Assembly (NCBI RefSeq): GCF_009647655.1
Contig: NZ_WJFD01000001.1
Span: 1,302,001 to 1,366,000, forward strand
Length of the DNA stretch: 64,000 nt
Direction: 5' to 3'
From: Chitinophaga sp. SYP-B3965
Lineage (GTDB): Bacteria; Bacteroidota; Bacteroidia; Chitinophagales; Chitinophagaceae
Each line of letters starts with the position of its first letter. Positions within the stretch are counted from its first letter, which is position 1. Shown here piece after piece: positions 53,226 to 62,528 of this stretch. A model generated the notes under the pieces. It saw only the letters and a list, made by a program, of their open reading frames with translations. It did not search any database and was not told where the DNA came from. The position numbers were made by a program, and so were the translations under genes.

Positions 53226-55208
53226 ATGTTGAATAAAAATGTAATTGGGATCTTTCTTTTGCTGCTCTTTCCATGGTGTGCTTCTGCACAGACCATCACA
53301 CCGCTGAAGGGCTTTACTGGTATTAAAGGACAGGTATTTGACGGGGTTATGAAAAAGCCCTTATCCGCAAGGATCGAAGTAAGAGACACTGCACAGAAAA
53401 TACAGGCTACTTACTATTATAAGAATAAATTAGAGGGCATCTTCACGGAAGAAGACGGGACTTTTTCGATTCCATTAAAACCGGGAGTGTATGGTATAAA
53501 GATCGTTCATGGCATTGATCACCTGATACAGGAACATACGTTTACCGTGAAAGAAAACGAAGGAGTTAAAGCTGTGATCTTTCTTCAGCCATGGATCAAT
53601 CTCAAACAACGTGGATGGTTAAACGGAGACGGGCATGCGCATTTGTATTCTGATAAAAAATCTAATGACACGATACCAAGACAGGTACGTAAGATCTGCC
53701 TGGCACAAGGTGTTGATTTCATCAGTGCCTGCCAGGGTTGGGGTGGATTTAACGACAATACCTGGAGAGCAGCTTATGCTAAAGTAAGCGATGATAAATT
53801 CAATTTATATTATGGCGCAGAAATGCCTAAATACCGTACAGGGCATGTATGGTGGCTGGGGTTGAGCAGTACATTGGGTAATTTTGAAAACCTGATGGAT
53901 ACGGTGTATGAGAACCAATACTACCAGGCATTTCAGCATACGGAGTGGGATTACTCCTGGTTGAAGTTTAAATTCATTCCGGATGTTGAAGTTATTCCCC
54001 GCTATTCGAAATCACAAGATGCGATGGCTATCATTGCGCATCCTACTTCCTGGTGGATGCAGCAACGTGGTGATATCAGCAAGTATACTACCAATGTTGT
54101 GGGTAATCTTTCTTTTGGATTGCTTTCCGGGAATATATGGAGTGGGATGACGGTGATGGGTTATATGAATGATAACTATTACTATCAGAATATCTGGTTC
54201 CATTTGCTGAATGAAGGTTATATCATGCCGCCTTTTTCAGAGCTGGATGGTGGTTATCCGGATGATAATAAATTCTATTATGGGCAGGTGCGGACTTATT
54301 ACCTGGCTTCATCTGCGGCTTCGGTTGATGGTATTCGCGATGCTGTTCGTAAAGGACATACGTTTGTGACCTCCGGGCCTGCTATCCTTGCTGATATCGA
54401 TAATCAATACCAGGTGGGTGATGTGGTTCCTTTAAATGGTAACACGAATAAGCTTCATATCAACGCTTATGCATCTGGTGATCCGGCGGACCACTTATCT
54501 TATGTTGTTGTGTTCCGCAATGGCAAGGTGTTTCGTTTATGGGACCTGCGGGATAAAAAGCCCCGGGAGTTTTCGGAAACGCTTTCTTTGTCTGAGAAAG
54601 AAAATGCCTGGTATGTGGTGAAAGCGTATGGCCGTGAGGCTTGGGATAAACCGGAGAATATAGATGTGATGGCTTATTGTGATGCTGCTGAGAAATCTGC
54701 GGTGCAGCAGGGGTTCCCGGGTGGGAGGCATTCTGTGGCTATTACTTCTCCTTTTTACTTCCGGTTTGCAAATGAGGTAAGGCCTCGGCCCTTGCAGTCT
54801 AAGATCGATCTTACGGTTGTTTCTCCGGCTACCGGGAAACCGGTGGATGGGCAGGTGGATGTAATGCTTACTGGTGAGAAGATCAATTCTTTCCGGCTTA
54901 TTAACGGGAGAGCGCAATTCAGTATGCCGGTGAATGCTTTGCTGAAGATCAGTGCTGCAGGGTATCCTACTATTACAAGAGGTTTGTATACTGATTATGT
55001 TCCTTACCTGAATATCCTTGAAAGGATTGCCAATGGGAAATGGAGAGAAAAAGATAATTGGAAGAATACGATCAATGGTGGGCAGGTGCCATGGTCTGTG
55101 TTTGAGTTTGAGAAGACGAAGGCGGTGTTGTCTGCGGTGAAATGGGAGATTAAATTTGAGGCAAATGAGCGGGAAGGGTTGTGGAAGGATTTTGATGGGT
55201 TATTTTAG
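53226..55208 (+). CDS. CehA/McbA-family PHP metallohydrolase with CnaB-like N-domain
   Basis: A 660-residue secreted protein. The signal peptide (residues 5-21) ends A-S-A-Q. Residues 30-125 form a carboxypeptidase-regulatory-like beta-sandwich. A PHP-type domain follows, with the metal motif G-D-G-H-A-H near residue 140, A-H-P-T-S-W near residue 270 and G-H-T-F-V-T-S-G-P near residue 377. The C-terminal region contains further beta-sheets. Relatives include carbaryl hydrolase, but most members hydrolyse unknown phosphoesters or amides. ATG 53226 is chosen; the GTG at 53193 would precede the signal peptide. Confidence 0.88.
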   Translation: MLNKNVIGIFLLLLFPWCASAQTITPLKGFTGIKGQVFDGVMKKPLSARIEVRDTAQKIQATYYYKNKLEGIFTEEDGTFSIPLKPGVYGIKIVHGIDHLIQEHTFTVKENEGVKAVIFLQPWINLKQRGWLNGDGHAHLYSDKKSNDTIPRQVRKICLAQGVDFISACQGWGGFNDNTWRAAYAKVSDDKFNLYYGAEMPKYRTGHVWWLGLSSTLGNFENLMDTVYENQYYQAFQHTEWDYSWLKFKFIPDVEVIPRYSKSQDAMAIIAHPTSWWMQQRGDISKYTTNVVGNLSFGLLSGNIWSGMTVMGYMNDNYYYQNIWFHLLNEGYIMPPFSELDGGYPDDNKFYYGQVRTYYLASSAASVDGIRDAVRKGHTFVTSGPAILADIDNQYQVGDVVPLNGNTNKLHINAYASGDPADHLSYVVVFRNGKVFRLWDLRDKKPREFSETLSLSEKENAWYVVKAYGREAWDKPENIDVMAYCDAAEKSAVQQGFPGGRHSVAITSPFYFRFANEVRPRPLQSKIDLTVVSPATGKPVDGQVDVMLTGEKINSFRLINGRAQFSMPVNALLKISAAGYPTITRGLYTDYVPYLNILERIANGKWREKDNWKNTINGGQVPWSVFEFEKTKAVLSAVKWEIKFEANEREGLWKDFDGLF

Positions 55209-55225
55209 GTAGGGCTTATTGTGCT

Positions 55226-55255
55226 CTAATGGGAATCCCTTCGGGATTTTTTATT
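55226..55255 (+). terminator. Terminator-like copy of the dispersed CTAATGGGAATCCC repeat
   Basis: AATCCC-TTC-GGGATT (55235-55249) followed by TTTTTATT. The same element as at 36943, 37044 and 37144. Confidence 0.7.
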
Positions 55256-55290
55256 TATGGGGAGAGGGATTTTGGTTTTAAGGTTTTTAT

Positions 55291-55324
55291 AAAGAGGCGT
55301 CTCTTTTTTGAGATGCGCCTCTTT
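55291..55324. terminator. Bidirectional terminator
   Basis: AAAGAGGCGTCTC (55291-55303) pairs with GAGATGCGCCTCTTT (55310-55324) with a small bulge. Confidence 0.85.
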
Positions 55325-55329
55325 GTATT

Positions 55330-55617
55330 TTAATCTCCTCTCCATTTCCACAGTAACTCGTAAATGGGGGTGCTAAAGATGAAGAATATCAGGATCGGTA
55401 AAAGCAATGCTGCAACATGTTTAATAACATCCGCTTTTAACATTGTTTTCCTGTGAGCGACAATCCAGTATATCCCTCCGGCAATATGCATCAGCATACA
55501 GAGCAACAGCAGTATTCCATGCCCGATCGGGTTGGGAGATCTTTCATAAACAAACTTTAGCGATGTTGCTATAAAGTAAGTTAAAAAAATCCCCCCGTGA
55601 ATTAAGAATATCTTCAT
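55330..55617 (-). CDS. Small membrane protein with three helices
   Basis: A 95-residue protein with predicted membrane helices at about residues 5-22, 34-54 and 66-88 and a Trp-Lys-Trp end. It shows no known motif. It lies between the CehA gene and pyc with terminators on both sides, so it is transcribed alone. Confidence 0.7.
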   Translation of the reverse strand: MKIFLIHGGIFLTYFIATSLKFVYERSPNPIGHGILLLLCMLMHIAGGIYWIVAHRKTMLKADVIKHVAALLLPILIFFIFSTPIYELLWKWRGD

Positions 55618-55630
55618 TTTAGTATGTATT

Positions 55631-55659
55631 AAAAAGGCCGTCTTAGAGACAGCCTTTTT
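55631..55659 (-). terminator. Terminator after pyc
   Basis: AAAAAGGC, then GTCT-tag-AGAC, then GCCTTTTT: a nested stem with U-tract on both strands. Confidence 0.85.
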
Positions 55660-55667
55660 TTATTTCC

Positions 55668-58600
55668 TTATGCATCCAATTCCACCACCAGGTCATCCTG
55701 CTGAACCATGGTGCCTTCCCGGAGATGGACGGTTTTAACTTTTGAGTCTCGTGTAGCGGTTACCGTGGTTTCCATCTTCATCGCTTCGATGATGAAGAGT
55801 GGGGTGTTGGCGCTGATGCTATCTCCTGCTTTTACGAGCAGTTTGGAGAGCTTGCCTTGTAAGGGTGCGCCTACTTCCAGATCTTTGTTGGCTACTTTTT
55901 TGTTTACAGGTACTTCGCTTTTTACGGCTTTATCCCTGATCTGTACACGGCGGGTGTAACCATTCAATTCAAATACTACGGTGCGCATGCCGCTTTCGTC
56001 TGCAGGCAATACGTACACGAGTTTTACGATGATGGTTTTGCCTCTGCCGAGTGTGATCAGTATCTCCTCTCCCAGCTTCAATCCGTAGAAGAATGCGGGT
56101 GTTGGGATGGCTTCTACGTTTCCGTAGATACCTGCATGTTCGTAGTATTCTTCAAATACTTTGGGGAACATGTGGTAGCTGAGGTAATCGAGGAATTCGG
56201 CCAGTGGATATTTTAGCTGGAAGGCAGCGAAATCACTGTCGAAATCAACGGGTGGTAAATGGCCGTTGGGTTTGCCGGTGAGAGGCTTTTGTCCTTTCAG
56301 TACTATTTTTTGCAGCTTTTCAGGGAATCCGCCATAGGGGAAACCGATCTCGCCTTTGAAGAAACCTTGAACGGACGCAGGGAATGCGAGGTTGCGGGTT
56401 TCGTCCAATACCTCTTGTGCAGTGAGATTGTTGGAGGTCATGAACAGCGCCATATCCCCTACTACTTTGGAACTTGGCGTTACTTTCACGATGTCGCCAA
56501 ACAGCTGGTTCACTACTGCGTAGTTAAACTTGATAGTTTCCAGTTTATCTCCCAGGCCCAGCGATTCAGCCTGCTGGCGGAGGTTGGAGTACTGACCACC
56601 AGGGATCTCGTTCTCATACACCTGTGCCGTTCCGGCTTTCATATCTGATTCAAAAGGATAATAGTACTCGCGTACATCTTCCCAATAGTTGCTGTATTCA
56701 TTCAATGAATGAAGGTTCATGTGCTGACTGCGCTCATGGCCTTCCAGGATAGCCGCCATGGAATTGAGGTTGGGCTGGGAAGTGAGGCCGCTGAGAGATG
56801 CAATAGCACAATCTACTACATTCACTCCTGCTTCAATTGCTTTCAGGTAAGTAGCAGCCTGAACGGATGCGGTATCGTGTGTATGTAATACGATCGGCAG
56901 TTTTACGGCATCTTTCAATGCTTCTACCAAAACGGTTGCAGCCTGGGGTTTCAGCAATCCTGCCATGTCTTTGATACAGAGCATGTGTGCTCCGGCATCT
57001 TCTAATTTTTTGGCAAGGGTGATGTAATAATCCAGGGTATATTTCTTATTGTCTTTATTCAGCAGATCGCCTGTATAGCTGATAGCGGCCTGTGCCAGTG
57101 ATTTGGTGTTGTTACGCACGAAACCAATGCTGGGTGTCATGGCATCAATATCATTGAGGGAATCGAAAATGCGGAAGATGTCGATGCCGTTCTCTGCTGC
57201 TTTTTCGATGAACTTAGCGATGAGATTTTCCGGATACGCGGAATAACCTACTGCGTTGGAGCCGCGGAAAAGCATTTGCAGTAATACGTTGGGCATTGCC
57301 TGCCTTAAGTTCTGCAATCTGCGCCATGGATCTTCATGGAGGAAACGCATGGCTACATCAAATGTGGCGCCACCCCATACTTCCATGGAGAAGATCTGTG
57401 GATTGTTGCGGGCGTATCCTTCTGCTACTGCCAATATATCTTTTGAGCGAACACGGGTAGCCAGCAGGCTTTGGTGTGCATCTCTGTAAGTAGTGTCTGT
57501 AAAGTAAACGGGCTTTTCGTTCCGCAGCCATTGGGAGAACTGCTCACGACCTAATTCTTCCAGTTTGTTGCGGGAACCGTTTGGTACGGGTGCCAGCGGA
57601 TCAAATGATGGAATAGTGGGTACGCGGAAGCGTTTGTTGTCGTTCTTTCCTTTTACATCTACATGGCCGTTCACGGTTACGTCTGCCAGGTACATCAGGG
57701 TTTTAGTGGCCCTGTCCCTTATTGGCGACAGTTTGAACAGCTCCGGATGTTTATCTATGAAGCTAACGGTGCAATTGCCTTTGCGGAAAGTGTCGTGTGT
57801 GATCACGTTTTCCAGGAAGCGGATATTGGTTTTTACACCACGGATCCTGAACTCCTTTAATGTCCGGTGTAAACGACCGGCGGCACCTGAAAGGGTACGG
57901 CCTGATGCGGTTACTTTCACCAGCATGGAATCAAAGAACGGGGAGATCTTTACGCCGGAATAGGCACTGCCTTCATCCAAACGAATACCAAAACCACCTG
58001 CGTTACGGTAAGCAATAACGGTACCATAGTCTGGTGTGAAATTGTTTTCCGGATCTTCTGTGGTTACACGGCATTGGATGGCGAAACCATTCAGTCTTAC
58101 ATCTTCCTGGCTTTTCAGGAAGATCTCGGGATCTGATAGATGATGCCCTTTGGCAATAAGTATTTGAGAACGTACGATGTCGATACCGGTTACTTCTTCT
58201 GTAACGGTATGTTCTACCTGGATACGAGGATTTACTTCAATGAAGTAAACTTTGTTCTGGCGGTCTACCAGGAACTCTACGGTACCTACGTTATTATATT
58301 TTACGGCGCGGGCTAACGCTAACGCATATCCGTATATTTCTTCTTTTGTTTCCTGTGGCAGATTGGGCGAAGGAGCAATTTCTACTACTTTCTGGAAACG
58401 GCGTTGCACGGAGCAATCCCTTTCGTAGAGGTGAACGATATTGCCATGATTGTCCCCCATCAATTGTACTTCAATGTGTTTGGGTTCTTCAATGAACTTT
58501 TCAATGAAGATGGTATCATTACCGAATGCTTTACCTGCTTCGCTTCTGGCTTCGGAGAATGCTTTTTCCAGCTGATCTTCCTGATGCACTACGCGCATAC

Positions 58601-59123
58601 CACGGCCACCGCCACCGAATGCTGCTTTTAAGATGATGGGGAAGCCGATGCGTTTGGCTTCTGATTTCACGGTGGACAGTTCTTTAAGTTCTGCTTCACT
58701 GTCTTCGATCAATGGTACTCCTACCCTTCTGGCGAGTGTTTTGGCGGCTACTTTATCGCCGAGCTGATCCATTACTGAGGGATCTGGGCCGACGAAAATG
58801 ATACCTTCTTCTTTACATCTGCGAGCAAACTGAACGTTTTCACTGAGGAAGCCATAACCGGGGTGGATGGCGTCTACTTCCTGGGTTTTGGCCATATGGA
58901 TAATGGCCTCTATATCCAGGTAAGGTTTAAGGGGTTCATCGTCTTTTCCGATCTGGTATGCTTCGTCCGCTTTATAGCGGTGTAGGGAGTAGCGGTCCTC
59001 ATATGTGAAGATGGCTACGGTCCTGATCCGTAATTCCGATGCTGCTCTTAAAATCCTTACCGCGATCTCTCCGCGGTTTGCTACTAACAGCTTTTGTATT
59101 CTTTTTAGCGATGAATCCGACAT
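55668..59123 (-). CDS. pyc: Pyruvate carboxylase
   Basis: A 1151-residue biotin enzyme that makes oxaloacetate from pyruvate, CO2 and ATP. Biotin carboxylase domain (about residues 8-460: K-L-L-V-A-N-R-G-E-I-A, H-P-G-Y-G-F-L-S-E, A-A-F-G-G-G-G-R-G-M and V-E-V-N-P-R-I-Q-V-E-H). Carboxyltransferase domain (about 540-830: F-T-D-T-T-Y-R-D-A-H-Q-S and C-I-K-D-M-A-G). The C-terminal biotin domain carries I-E-A-M-K-M-E near residue 1117, whose Lys is biotinylated. The ATG at 59123 is chosen over the TTG at 59147. Single-chain form, monocistronic. Confidence 0.97.
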   Translation of the reverse strand: MSDSSLKRIQKLLVANRGEIAVRILRAASELRIRTVAIFTYEDRYSLHRYKADEAYQIGKDDEPLKPYLDIEAIIHMAKTQEVDAIHPGYGFLSENVQFARRCKEEGIIFVGPDPSVMDQLGDKVAAKTLARRVGVPLIEDSEAELKELSTVKSEAKRIGFPIILKAAFGGGGRGMRVVHQEDQLEKAFSEARSEAGKAFGNDTIFIEKFIEEPKHIEVQLMGDNHGNIVHLYERDCSVQRRFQKVVEIAPSPNLPQETKEEIYGYALALARAVKYNNVGTVEFLVDRQNKVYFIEVNPRIQVEHTVTEEVTGIDIVRSQILIAKGHHLSDPEIFLKSQEDVRLNGFAIQCRVTTEDPENNFTPDYGTVIAYRNAGGFGIRLDEGSAYSGVKISPFFDSMLVKVTASGRTLSGAAGRLHRTLKEFRIRGVKTNIRFLENVITHDTFRKGNCTVSFIDKHPELFKLSPIRDRATKTLMYLADVTVNGHVDVKGKNDNKRFRVPTIPSFDPLAPVPNGSRNKLEELGREQFSQWLRNEKPVYFTDTTYRDAHQSLLATRVRSKDILAVAEGYARNNPQIFSMEVWGGATFDVAMRFLHEDPWRRLQNLRQAMPNVLLQMLFRGSNAVGYSAYPENLIAKFIEKAAENGIDIFRIFDSLNDIDAMTPSIGFVRNNTKSLAQAAISYTGDLLNKDNKKYTLDYYITLAKKLEDAGAHMLCIKDMAGLLKPQAATVLVEALKDAVKLPIVLHTHDTASVQAATYLKAIEAGVNVVDCAIASLSGLTSQPNLNSMAAILEGHERSQHMNLHSLNEYSNYWEDVREYYYPFESDMKAGTAQVYENEIPGGQYSNLRQQAESLGLGDKLETIKFNYAVVNQLFGDIVKVTPSSKVVGDMALFMTSNNLTAQEVLDETRNLAFPASVQGFFKGEIGFPYGGFPEKLQKIVLKGQKPLTGKPNGHLPPVDFDSDFAAFQLKYPLAEFLDYLSYHMFPKVFEEYYEHAGIYGNVEAIPTPAFFYGLKLGEEILITLGRGKTIIVKLVYVLPADESGMRTVVFELNGYTRRVQIRDKAVKSEVPVNKKVANKDLEVGAPLQGKLSKLLVKAGDSISANTPLFIIEAMKMETTVTATRDSKVKTVHLREGTMVQQDDLVVELDA

Positions 59124-59304
59124 AACTGTGGTTAAATGAGGCTTCAATATAACATTATTGCTAAAACTCAGCGGGCGTAAAAGTAGTAAAAGAATCAGGT
59201 TTTTTATTCGTTTATTTCTAAAATTAAGTGGATTTTAATTAATTTTCTTTAACCGATTTCGATTGGGGAGGTGTTTTCTACAAAAAAACCGCTCGTTCAT
59301 CATA

Positions 59305-59736
59305 TTATATTAAATTTCTATCGGATTTACGCTTTAGTATCAACAGAAATAATACCTGCAACACCGAATGCACAAGTATAAACACTAACGGGTTAAAAAC
59401 ACTGGATATGTTTATCATTCCAATTGCATGATAATTATTGTACAATACTACTGCCAGCAAACTTAATGGCATTACGAGGATATCCAGGAAGAAGATGATA
59501 ATCCTATACAACCATCCTTCGTTGTTTAACTTTTTTAACGTTGCTGCATTCTGTACGCAGGCAGCAATGGAGAAAATGAAGATGAGCAGGATAAGTCCCA
59601 AAAAATCGACATGATCATTGTTGTACTGTACCGTAGAGAAATGATCTATGATCGGCCCCAGCAAATACAGGTACAAAATGGTGGATAGCATGAATAAAAT
59701 TATTACTTCCAGTACTAATCTGATGTTTCCGCGCAT
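59305..59736 (-). CDS. Small four-helix membrane protein
   Basis: A 143-residue protein from the ATG at 59736, with four predicted membrane helices (about residues 4-24, 42-62, 76-97 and 108-132) and a basic tail K-R-K-S-D-R. A longer frame running back to 60072 lies antisense to xerD and is not believed. No family is recognised. It is divergent from xerD; the two start codons are only 42 bp apart. Confidence 0.7.
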   Translation of the reverse strand: MRGNIRLVLEVIILFMLSTILYLYLLGPIIDHFSTVQYNNDHVDFLGLILLIFIFSIAACVQNAATLKKLNNEGWLYRIIIFFLDILVMPLSLLAVVLYNNYHAIGMINISSVFNPLVFILVHSVLQVLFLLILKRKSDRNLI

Positions 59737-59778
59737 TATATTAAATATTTGCACTAAGATATTGTTTATTTTTAGGCT

Positions 59779-60675
59779 ATGTGGGAATCGAACATTAAGG
59801 GCTTCCGGATCTATTTGAAGAGTGAGCGCCATCTTGAGGCCAATACGGTGGAGGCTTATGAGCGGGATGTTAAACGGCTGACGGAATACCTGGTGGAGGT
59901 GAACAAACCTTTGCCTCCGGAAAAGGTTACGCTGGATGACCTTCAGGCTTGTGCCCAATGGATCGCAGCTTTGGGGATGACGCCAACTTCGCAGTCCAGG
60001 ATCATTTCGGGGATCAAGGCTTTTTTTCGGTTCCTGCTCAACCAGGATATGATCAGGGAAGATCCGACCCAATTGCTGGAAGCGCCAAAAACGCGGCGCA
60101 AGCTGCCGGATTTTTTGAGTTTTGAGGAGATCGAAAGCATGATCGGCCAGATAGACTTAAGCAAATTGGAGGGTCACCGCAATAAAGCAATCCTTGAAAC
60201 CATGTACAGTTGTGGATTGCGGGTGAGCGAAGCGGTATCTTTAAAGATCTCGCAGCTTAATTTTGATGAAGGGTATATCCGGGTAATTGGAAAGGGAAAT
60301 AAAGAGCGGCTGATACCTATCGGGGAATCTGCCATCAAGTACATCTTATTATATTATAATGAAACCAGGAAAGGAATGCTGCCTAAAAAGGGCCAGGAAG
60401 ATATCCTTTTCCTGAATCGCCGGGGCAGCATGCTCAGCCGGGTGATGATCTTCCTCATCATTAAGGACCTTGCTGCCAAAGCGGGTATCAATAAAACTAT
60501 TTCACCGCATACCTTTCGTCATTCTTTTGCCACCCACTTAGTGGAAAATGGCGCCGACCTGAGGGCGGTACAGGCGATGCTGGGGCATGAAAGCATCACT
60601 ACTACCGAAATCTACACGCATTTAGACAGGGAGTACCTCCGCGACACGCTCCAGCATTACCATCCAGGATTTTAG
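59779..60675 (+). CDS. xerD: Tyrosine recombinase XerD
   Basis: A 298-residue tyrosine recombinase that resolves chromosome dimers at dif with XerC. The N-terminal SAM-like core-binding domain (about residues 1-90) is followed by the catalytic domain with Arg in C-G-L-R-V-S-E near residue 150, Lys in G-K-G-N-K-E-R near 172, H-T-F-R-H near 247, H in L-G-H-E-S near 270 and the nucleophile Tyr in T-E-I-Y-T-H near 279. The position beside core genes, and no flanking repeats, indicate the housekeeping enzyme rather than an integrase. Confidence 0.94.
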   Translation: MWESNIKGFRIYLKSERHLEANTVEAYERDVKRLTEYLVEVNKPLPPEKVTLDDLQACAQWIAALGMTPTSQSRIISGIKAFFRFLLNQDMIREDPTQLLEAPKTRRKLPDFLSFEEIESMIGQIDLSKLEGHRNKAILETMYSCGLRVSEAVSLKISQLNFDEGYIRVIGKGNKERLIPIGESAIKYILLYYNETRKGMLPKKGQEDILFLNRRGSMLSRVMIFLIIKDLAAKAGINKTISPHTFRHSFATHLVENGADLRAVQAMLGHESITTTEIYTHLDREYLRDTLQHYHPGF

Positions 60676-60705
60676 TCTTCTTAAGCTAATAGGGAGAAAA
60701 AGGAA

Positions 60706-60752
60706 AAAAACAGCTACCGTTGGAGGCTTGGCTGAGGGTGGTAGCTGTTTTT
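60706..60752. terminator. Bidirectional terminator after xerD
   Basis: AAAAACAGCTACC (from 60706) pairs with GGTAGCTGTTTTT (60740-60752) around a GC-rich loop. Confidence 0.88.
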
Positions 60753-60786
60753 GTAGATATTGGGGCTTCCAACATTGGGCGAAGAC

Positions 60787-61674
60787 CTACATTACATAGA
60801 GGTCTTTATAATGACTTTTTGTTTTGGTATTACTTATAAAATCATTGAACCATCCGGTTAGCCTGGGAGCTTTTTTCTCTCCTCCCGGCGGTTTAATGAA
60901 CAGATTCAGTTTCGTACAGGGCGGTATCTGCTGCCTTTCCGGCTGTAACGCCATGTCTTTACTTTCACTCCAGATCAACTGGTTCTGGTCATATACCTTA
61001 AAATATACGTCCGGCCCTTTGCTATAACCTGCCCTATCGTCTCTTATAATGTACAGCAATCTGCTGCCACTAATATCTTTACGTGAAAAATTCAATTTAT
61101 AACTTCCGCATTCATTGCTCAGGCACCAGCCCAGCAATTTATCGTTGTGGGCATTATATGCTTCCACTCTATAAGTACCAAGTCCCTGGTAGGTTTCATT
61201 ATGTTTCACCATACCAGTGATCACCCAGGCTCCAAAATCTTCGCGGATCCTGCTCCACATGTCAGAAGGTATCACGTAGGCGAAGGCTGCGAGATACTTC
61301 TCTTTGGATCTTTTCCAATGGGGCACGAAGGTGCTCAGGTTGTACTGGATCCAATCCTGTTGGCCGTTGTGTTTACCGGGCACGCTGTTAAGGCATATAT
61401 CCATTTCCAGCGGTTCGGTGAACAGATGGAGATCTTCCCAGCCAAGGCTGAAATTACCTCTTTCGTCGAGTGTCGATTCGGCCAACAGGCGTTCTGCTTT
61501 GGCTTGCACGTCCCTTTCAGACAGCTGCCTGAGATCTTTAAAAATGCCGCGCGCCAGGTCTTCACTGTTGTATTCGGCAACAGGTAAGTAAATCCTGATC
61601 CGCGCGTTTGCCAAGGGTTCAATACATTCTTCACTGATCAACGCAGAGATGTTTCCAATTAATAGATAACTCAT
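60787..61674 (-). CDS. Protein with two transthyretin-like beta-sandwich domains
   Basis: A 295-residue cytoplasmic-looking protein without signal peptide. Two related beta-sandwich units can be seen. The first (about residues 1-105) has L-L-I-G-N-I-S, A-R-I-R-I-Y-L-P and D-E-R-G-N-F-S-L-G. The second (about 145-260) has W-V-I-T-G-M-V, Y-R-V-E-A-Y-N, L-L-G-W-C-L-S-N-E-C-G-S-Y and P-D-V-Y-F-K-V-Y-D. The last motif is typical of transthyretin-like carrier domains. The C-terminal 40 residues are basic. The function is unknown. ATG 61674 is preferred over 61683. Confidence 0.75.
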   Translation of the reverse strand: MSYLLIGNISALISEECIEPLANARIRIYLPVAEYNSEDLARGIFKDLRQLSERDVQAKAERLLAESTLDERGNFSLGWEDLHLFTEPLEMDICLNSVPGKHNGQQDWIQYNLSTFVPHWKRSKEKYLAAFAYVIPSDMWSRIREDFGAWVITGMVKHNETYQGLGTYRVEAYNAHNDKLLGWCLSNECGSYKLNFSRKDISGSRLLYIIRDDRAGYSKGPDVYFKVYDQNQLIWSESKDMALQPERQQIPPCTKLNLFIKPPGGEKKAPRLTGWFNDFISNTKTKSHYKDLYVM

Positions 61675-62124
61675 AGCGACCACATTTTGGTTTTCCAGTT
61701 TTGGGGGTAACTTGTTTTCGTTTACTGGTTTCAGGGTAACCAGCCGACCCTCTGCATACTAACGAAACAAACATTGGTAGAAAGGCCCGAGTGCGTGTAA
61801 AATTTTTGGAATTAACACGGTTTCAACAACCCTCCTTTTCGTCCTCTTCACTGTTACAAAGTTTGAAAAGAATAATCTGCCAGTCAAGCGTTAAGACCCT
61901 ATAAATACTGAATGCGTAGAAGTACGCATTTTGGAGGGAGAAACACGTAATCGAACATCCCATTGGGTAGCTTATCAGCTGGGGAAAACCGCAGCAGATA
62001 TGATTTTGATTGATATTCAATGGCTCCCCGCAGGTTATCACTACAACTAATAGGGATTTTATATGTGAGAATTTGTAATAATTTTAGCCCCGATAACTAT
62101 TTTTAACAGTTTAAATTGACACGC
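61675..62124. other. Upstream region of module 2 with a perfect inverted repeat
   Basis: No gene is seen in these 450 bp. AATGCGTA-gaag-TACGCATT (61911-61930) is a perfect inverted repeat with 8-bp arms, about 195 bp before the first gene of the module. It could be an operator or a small hairpin. A promoter of the standard type was not found. Confidence 0.5.
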
Positions 62125-62520
62125 ATGTCTAAATTTAACAAAGACGCCGGGAAGTTTATTTCCCTTATTCACGGCGCCAAGCTTACACAAGCTTACCGTA
62201 TCGATCAGATCGATCGTAAAAAACACAAAGATCCGCTTTTGGCTGGTTTCTTCGGTCTGAACAAGGTTAATGAACTGCTGAACAAGAAAGAAGCCACCGG
62301 CCTCCGGATCTATTATGGCATGGACATTGACGGTGATGGCAAACGTGATAAAAAATTCGTACTGGTTGCAGTAGATGAAAATGGCAATGATATCCTGCCT
62401 TCGCAAGGAAATCAAGGCGCTAAAGATCAACCTGCTGATGATATCCTTGGTACAGATACTTATTGCCCTTTCGATTGCCCCAAAGCAAATCCTTTAAATT
62501 CAGATTCAGATAACGGATAA
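62125..62520 (+). CDS. Small acidic protein with Cys-Pro-Phe-Asp-Cys tail, first gene of module 2
   Basis: A 131-residue protein without signal or membrane segment. An amphipathic N-terminal helix (S-K-F-N-K-D-A-G-K-F-I) is followed by F-F-G-L-N-K-V-N-E-L-L near residue 42, the strand G-L-R-I-Y-Y-G near residue 60, a D-I-D-G-D-G-K-R-D calcium-loop-like turn, F-V-L-V-A-V-D-E-N-G and the C-terminal C-P-F-D-C. The same motif order occurs in the anchored protein at 15348-15959, in front of a similar membrane protein and kinase. The function is unknown. Confidence 0.75.
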   Translation: MSKFNKDAGKFISLIHGAKLTQAYRIDQIDRKKHKDPLLAGFFGLNKVNELLNKKEATGLRIYYGMDIDGDGKRDKKFVLVAVDENGNDILPSQGNQGAKDQPADDILGTDTYCPFDCPKANPLNSDSDNG

Positions 62521-62528
62521 AGAACTAA

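Noticed and set aside
59737..60072. N-terminal extension of the four-helix membrane protein
   Set aside because: Antisense to xerD; the membrane protein has its own ATG at 59736.
59779..60675. XerD as integrase of a mobile island
   Set aside because: No attachment repeats, tRNA or phage genes; length and motifs are those of housekeeping XerD.
61823..62041. 72-residue minus-strand frame
   Set aside because: Cys-rich chance frame without start context or motif.
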